NCBI GenBank assembly: GCA_021397835.1 | Contig: JAJFZO010000742.1 | Coordinates: forward strand, 629,001 to 693,000 | Direction of reading: 5' to 3' | Length of the DNA stretch: 64,000 nt | DNA from: Moringa oleifera | Lineage: Eukaryota > Streptophyta > Magnoliopsida > Brassicales > Moringaceae | In this document: positions 58,371 through 64,000 of the stretch, piece by piece | Layout of the letters: each line of letters opens with the position of its first letter | Numbering within the stretch: the stretch's first letter is position 1 | The notes under the pieces: model-generated | The model's database searches: none | The model's input: the letters and a program-made list of their open reading frames with translations, nothing else | What the model was told of the DNA's origin: nothing | Program-made: the position numbers and the translations under genes

Positions 58371-61300
58371 GGGGCATTTAACTTAGAAGTAAGGTTTTTT
58401 GGGAAACAACATTTTTATTTAAAGAAATAATACTATAAAAATAGGCCTTAAAATGAACCTTAAAATATTTTGTTAGAATTTTAACTCTTTATTTTTTTAT
58501 TTTGTTTGTAGGTTATTGATTTTATAAGGGAATAGAATCCAAAAAATGTTTTCAAACCAAGGTTAATTACTATCATCTTAATGGTGAGAATAGATTCCAA
58601 AAGCAGTGTAAATAGAGGCTTGACCATATTACTGACATATGACTACAATTTTTTAGAGTTATGCAAATATATGACATGCACATATGTAGAATGAGGTAGC
58701 TAAAGCACACATTAAGATGTTCATATTGGAAATAGAACAAGTAATATAATATATTTTTCTTTTATGCATTACATTTTGTTAGAAGTTGTAGGAACCCAGA
58801 TGCACCATGTTAGGATTTAAGGCTATGGTATATTATTGCAACATTCCAAGTGATCATCTCTATTAGATTTTTTTATGAAATTTATAAAAACCTTGATTAC
58901 ACTGTTTGTTATTATTTTATATGCTAATAGGAATAACAAGGAAGAATGTTAATCTAAACTTGATTATAGTTTCAGTGTGTTGTGCATTCTGCATTCAATA
59001 CTTAGCATTAGTGTTTTAAGAGTGAACATTGACACTTTAGTGGTGCAAAGATGTACCGTGGTAAAGGTATTAGATTTATGAGATCGAATTCTGATGTAAA
59101 CTTGATTTCTTTTGAGAAAGGGTTTGGATGATAAAATTTTTTTGTGTGAGTGCAAGGGTATTTATATTTTGTTTTTTTTTTTTATAGATTTCGTACGAAA
59201 GGAATGTTATATATTATGTTTTCTATAAATTTCAATTTATTTGGGTTTTATTTTCTCATTTTCATTTGCTTGGTTGAGCTTAATGTAAATGTTATTGGCT
59301 TCCCTTAGTTCATTTCCATTGTTAAAGTTAAAATTAGATTTTTTCTACAAAGCTTACTTCAATTGAAATCCTACATTTATTAACCAGTACTATAAATTTT
59401 GATTTTTTTCTATGTACTAGTTAATAATTTCAGAGATTTTAAAGTTGCATGGTTGTTGGATGAATATTAAAAAAATATAACCTAGGATGTGAGGTTTTCA
59501 CTCTTTTGCATCTGACAGAAGAAAAAAAAATGAAGCTAAGTGTTCAACAAAAGTCAGCCTGATTTGTACTCTTTAAATTGTTATGGTTAGTTCATACATG
59601 GTGTCTTGTTATCGACTTACCATTTTGAGTTTGTTACTACCTGGTTATGATTCAGATATGTTTAAATTATGCTAAAGTTCAGAGTCATTAAGATTGAAGT
59701 TATGGTTTTCAAGAAAGAATTGCATTAAGTTATGTGCTCTCTTTCAACAACTTTATAATCATTATTGTATAATAATTATTTAATTAAAGTTATAGCATTA
59801 CCACTTATATGGTGATCATTATTTTCTTTTTACTAGTATATCTTAAAATGTTTGATAATTGCACAACCATGAATTTGATTTCACATGTATGAAAAGCGGT
59901 TTTATGTATTTATAAATGAATTATTTCATATATAATATCTAAATATATGGTAAATAAAATTGTAATGTTTTCATATAACTCATTCAAATGATTAATTATA
60001 ATTTATTTATAATATTTTCATTTTCTTTACACTATATATAACTCTTAACAAATAGAACGATATTTAATCTTGTAGGTATATTCATTACCATATTAAAGTT
60101 AATATAATTAATTAATTTATTTTTTTAAAATAAGATAAATAACTAAAAAATTAAATTTTTGGTAACCTTTTTACTAGATTTCATTGTCAACTCCTTGTTT
60201 GTTTGAAAATAAATTTAAATAACATAAATAATTTGTTAGATTATTTAATTAAAATTATTTTTTCAAATATTTAATTAATATTTACAAAAAATCTCAATCC
60301 CATGAACAAGCACCTTTTTTCCCAGTTAATTAAACAATAAAAAATATGGTTGAAATTAAAAACAAAATCATAATTATTTGTTATAAACATTGATTAGTTT
60401 TGCTATTAATCTACTAATTAATTGCAAATATTCAAAAGTGAAGATACTTTATTCAGTAAAATTTGTTCAAGATATATATTATGAGAATTCTATTATCAAT
60501 ATATTATTTATTTCAAATTTAATTAAAATAAAATATATTTAATAATATAAAATAAGTTCATTTAATTAATTAATTTTAAAATATTTTATTAAAAATATAT
60601 TTCATTTGGCAATATAATATAAATCATATCAATTAATTTTTTAATCATTTTTTAATGGTTAATAAGATGAAAACAACTTGTTTAAATTATAAAAACTACT
60701 CATTGTTATTTATTATACATAGTTACTAATGTTACTATTATTTTATTAAGTAAATATATATTTATAAAATTAAATATATTTTATTATACAAAATTTGTAT
60801 ATGATAAAAAATATAAGGATTTCATTGCTTATATCTTAACTGGTTTCTCTTTTTCAGCTTGAGTCACATGACAAAACTCTTTATTGCATCTTAAAAAAAG
60901 GGAAATTCGTCTCAAAATATCACATGATTGCTCGCGTAAGTGATAGTAAGATCTTACTAACTTTTTTATTCTCTAATTAAAGTATGTTAATATTTATTTT
61001 ATTAATTATAAATAATTTATAATTAATTTCACTTTTTAATTATGGCAAATAACATTAGTTATGTAAGAATGGGATATTAATTCATGAACCTATAGTTAGT
61101 AGCTAGAGTTTATTGTATTAGTTACAACTTTCAAGCATATTAACTAAATTAAAATGAATAATATTTGACTTTTAATTTATATTTTCACATGTATTTAATA
61201 TCACTTGATTTTCATAATGTAGTTAACATAAATATTTGTTTATTTAGATAATGCAATACTTGTGTAGTTTATAATATCTCTAATGTAGGATGAAATAATT

Positions 61301-61837
61301 ACTTTAGAAAAGTTAACTTTTGACTGATCAATTTATCAAAATTGATATAGTTATTCAAAAAATGGTTTCTTTAATTATGCATGCAAGTTTTTCTTGCATT
61401 ACCTTTTACAATCCACTTTAAGTGTCTCTTTAGAAACTCATCCAAGGGTTAACTTTATTTAGTTACCTTTTGAATAGTCCTTGATTCAGATTGTTCATGA
61501 AAAGTTGTTATCATTACAGTAAATAAGGTTATACAAACAAATAGTTTTTTTAAATTTTGTACGTCTCTCTTCACTTGTTCTTCAAGAGCATATGTTTATT
61601 ATATCAATAGTCTATTTCATGCAATTCAAAGAACCATGGGGAGGTGCTGTTGAAATTTTTATGAACTAGTTGCTCGCTTGAACTTGTTCTGGTGAAACGC
61701 CAATTTGATAATGAGATAGAATCCATACCTGTTCATATTATCAATATCATCTTCTTTAAAAAAAAAATTAATGTTTTACTTATATCAATAGTTTACTAAG
61801 AATGAGATGATTAGTTTTTTTATCTGACTTTTTTTAG
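58371..61837. other. CACTA-3 interior upstream of transposase, no gene recognised
   Basis: About 3.5 kb of AT-rich sequence without convincing open frames, probably the 5' leader and a long intron of the transposase gene. The sequence TTTTTTTAG just before 61838 would serve as acceptor. A stretch at 59020-59185 has tRNA-like box similarities and a T tail but is not convincing. Confidence 0.4.
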
Positions 61838-64000
61838 ATGGAAATTCCTGAGCATCATCATTGGATTTGTCATCAGAATTTATGTTGAGGGTTAAAGAAC
61901 TTATATCAATTGCATGTCAGCTGCCTGTGTACCAAGCAGATCAGTTGATTAGTGTCCTTGTGCAAAATGCTAGTGTCTGCGCTTTTACGAGCCAGATACA
62001 ATAAGATTACATCTATATAAAAAAGGTTTTCAACCTGACTATTACCATTGGCATAACCACGGTGAGGCTCCTATTCCATTCGTTCCAAGTCATTATGAAC
62101 CTACTTCAGTCCATGAGGATATCAACAATTATGAAAAAATGGTCACGGATGCTGCGGGGCCATCCTTTGTTCTGAAATGTTGAGCCAGAATTACCGAATT
62201 CAGAGTCATGAAAATTTTATGATATGTTAAATGCTACCCAGTCGCCCTTATGGGATGGATGTCAAAGTCACTCAGTCTTATTAGTTTCTATGAGATTGAT
62301 GAGTATCAAGTCTAATTATAATGTAACTATCGCTTGCATCAATGAATTAGTCACTCTGTTTAAAGAAGTATTATCGACGAGTAATAAGATGCCCAATAAT
62401 TTTTATCAGACTAAAAAATTGATCTCTCAACTTGGATGTGGTTACGAGAAAATTAATTGTTGTCATGTTGATTGCATGTTATATTATGGTGACAGTGCTG
62501 TAGAGCAAGAATGTAGATTTTATGGTCAAGGTCGTTTTCGAAATCAACAAAGAGTAAATAACCGAAGTAAGAATGTACCAAAGAAACAAATTTGGTATTT
62601 ATCGATAGTTCCACGATTGCAAAGATTGTTTGCTTCAAATGCTATTACAGAGCATATGGGACAGCATCATGAGAACAAATGCGAAGACGAAATATTAGCA
62701 CACCCCTCAGATTGGAAAGCTTGAGAGCATTTTGATTTGACTCACCTGAAGTTCGCATCAGAACCAAGGAATGTGCGATTAGGATTATGTTTTGCTGGCT
62801 TCAATCCTTTTGATATGACCTCCAATGTATATTCATGTTGGCCCATCATTTTAACCCTATGTAATCTTCCACCAGGGATGTGCATGAAGAGAGAATATAT
62901 GTTTTTAACAGAAATCATTCCTAGTATAAACAATCCGAAGGCCCTAATAAATGTGTTTTTACAGCCCTTAATTGAAGATTTGAAACTATTTTGGGATTAT
63001 GGTATGGAAACTTACGATATTTCATTGAAACAAAACTTTTATATGAAAGTTGCACTATTATGAACTATAAATGACTTCCCTGCTTATGGTATGTTATCGA
63101 GCTGGCAAACAGTAGGTCGATTAGGTTGTCCAGTTTGTATAGGATCATCGAAAGGTTTTTACTTGAAATATGGTCACAAAATATGTTATTTTGATTGTCA
63201 TCAACAATTCCTCCCAACAGAGCACCTATTTAAATGAAACAAAAAGAATTTTATCAAGGGTCGAACTGAACAAGGTGAATGACCAAGAAGACTCTTTAAT
63301 GCAGAACTATATCATGTAGCTATGTAGTTTCCTAAAATAATTGACATGGGAGGCCAGCACTGAACACATGGCTATAGAAAGTTACACAATTTCACTAAAT
63401 GCGGTATCTTTTGGGATTTACCATATTAGCATGATTTATTCAACCCTTATGATATAGATGTCATGCATACTAAAGCCAATGTTTTCAAGAATCTTTTTTA
63501 TATTGTGATGGATATTAATGGAAAAACTAAGGAAAATGTTAAGGAAAGGTTAGATCTACCTTTATATTGTCATCGAAATGACTTGCATCTTAAAGATTGA
63601 GTAATGGAAGCTTCATAAAACCCAAAGCTCAATATACACTAGATATGGACCAAAAGATGGCTATATGTCAGTGGATAAAAGAGTTGAAACTTCCTGATGA
63701 ATATGCATCTAACTTAGGCAGATGTGTTGACATTCGAACATGTACATTCCAACATATGAAAAGCCATGATTGTCATGTGGTGATGGAAAGATTATTACCA
63801 ATTGCATTTACTTGCCTACCTACGCCTATTTGGGAAGCTATCACTGAATTGAGTCTATTCTTTCGAGATTTATGTTGTCCGAAATTGGGAGAGAATAAGT
63901 TAGAGCAATCGTAATTTTTTTTTTATAAGTTGAAAAGATATTTCCACTTGCATTTTTTTATGTCATGGAACAATTTCCTGTGCACTTACTGTATGAAGCA
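61838..64000 (+). pseudogene. TNP2-like transposase of CACTA-3, broken and cut by the window end
   Basis: From ATG 61838: remnants of the transposase-associated domain (CPCAKC, a stop, then LHLYKKGFQPDYYHW at about 62005-62055), 62224-62724 (LFKEVLSTSNKMPNNFYQTK, KINCCHVDCMLYY, a weak Cys region), the tnp2 core (EPRNVRLGLCFAGFNPF, WPIILTLCNLPPGMCMKREY, QPLIEDLKLFWDYGMETYD at 62737-63063), FWDLPY and DVMHTKANVFKNL (63410-63510), and a DUF4218-like start with MKSHDCHVVMERLLPIAF (63597-63914). Stops: 61883-61885, 62722-62724, 63061-63063, several between 63230 and 63430, and 63598-63600. The gene continues past the window. It is distinct in sequence from both other TNP2 copies. Confidence 0.88.

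Larger units (their letters stand above)
54708..64000 (+). mobile_element. CACTA-3: plus-strand CACTA element, right end outside the window
   Basis: Viral homology breaks at 54707 and the new sequence starts CATTACAAGAAAACTGC, one base from a typical CACTA terminus (CACTACAAGAAAA). Subterminal repeats follow, then captured DNA, then a plus-strand TNP2 pseudogene (61838 on). The insertion lies in module B3, so it is younger than that viral copy. The three bases before the terminus are TTA; the matching duplication would be past the window. Confidence 0.8.

Noticed and set aside
59030..59185. Possible SINE (GTGGTAAAGG, GAGATCGAATTCT, T-rich tail)
   Set aside because: Box similarities are loose, and I found no target duplication around it. 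It needs a comparison with other copies.
1..64000. CRISPR array, bacterial operons or riboswitches
   Set aside because: The spaced repeats seen are tandem or degenerate without unique spacers, and the content is plainly plant nuclear DNA with spliceosomal introns.

Overview
The window is nuclear DNA from a flowering plant, most likely a eudicot. It is very AT-rich and dominated by decayed mobile DNA: three CACTA (En/Spm-type) DNA transposons and a tandem array of an endogenous pararetrovirus (Caulimoviridae-like). It also holds plant-type gene fragments (a class II small heat-shock protein, the SLOW WALKER2/CEBPZ nucleolar protein, mitochondrial nad4). I could not determine the species. No complete conserved host gene is present; nearly every coding stretch is a pseudogene with nonsense codons, frameshifts or deletions.

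Layout. 1-6966: right-hand part of CACTA-1 (minus strand), with a nearly readable TNP2 transposase (198-3571), a 179-bp tandem repeat array (4021-4652), and captured host sequence (HSP20, SWA2 with introns, and one unknown gene) bracketed by palindromic modules, ending in a CACTA terminus at 6966. 6967-10480 and 19690-22300: an unrecognised small gene family in five copies, three minus-strand copies or fragments around one plus-strand copy that is still open (20621-21112). They share a TATA box and an Asn/Gly-rich C-terminal motif, and two of them form the arms of a long inverted repeat about 12 kb apart. 10959 to about 19200: CACTA-2 (plus), carrying a badly broken TNP2 (16555-19190).

22640-54707: three head-to-tail units of about 12.3-12.6 kb. 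Each unit has module A (coat-like protein, zinc knuckle, protease, then a viroplasmin-like domain, with no reverse transcriptase) and module B (tRNA-Met primer site, coat-like region, protease, reverse transcriptase, RNase H, and a C-terminal region I cannot name; no integrase seen). A and B end in near-identical promoter/poly(A) regions. In the first two units a movement-protein-like segment lies in the opposite orientation between B and the next A. Unit 3 has lost the A/B junction and is cut by CACTA-3.

54708-64000: CACTA-3 (plus), left end inside viral module B3, running off the window. It has subterminal palindromes, a 182-bp tandem repeat, a mosaic of captured DNA including a nad4 fragment that looks like unedited mitochondrial DNA, and a TNP2 pseudogene (61838 onward).

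Nothing here forms an operon or working pathway. The region reads as a layered history: pararetrovirus integration, unit duplication, decay rich in TGG-to-stop changes, and CACTA insertions carrying host and organelle fragments.
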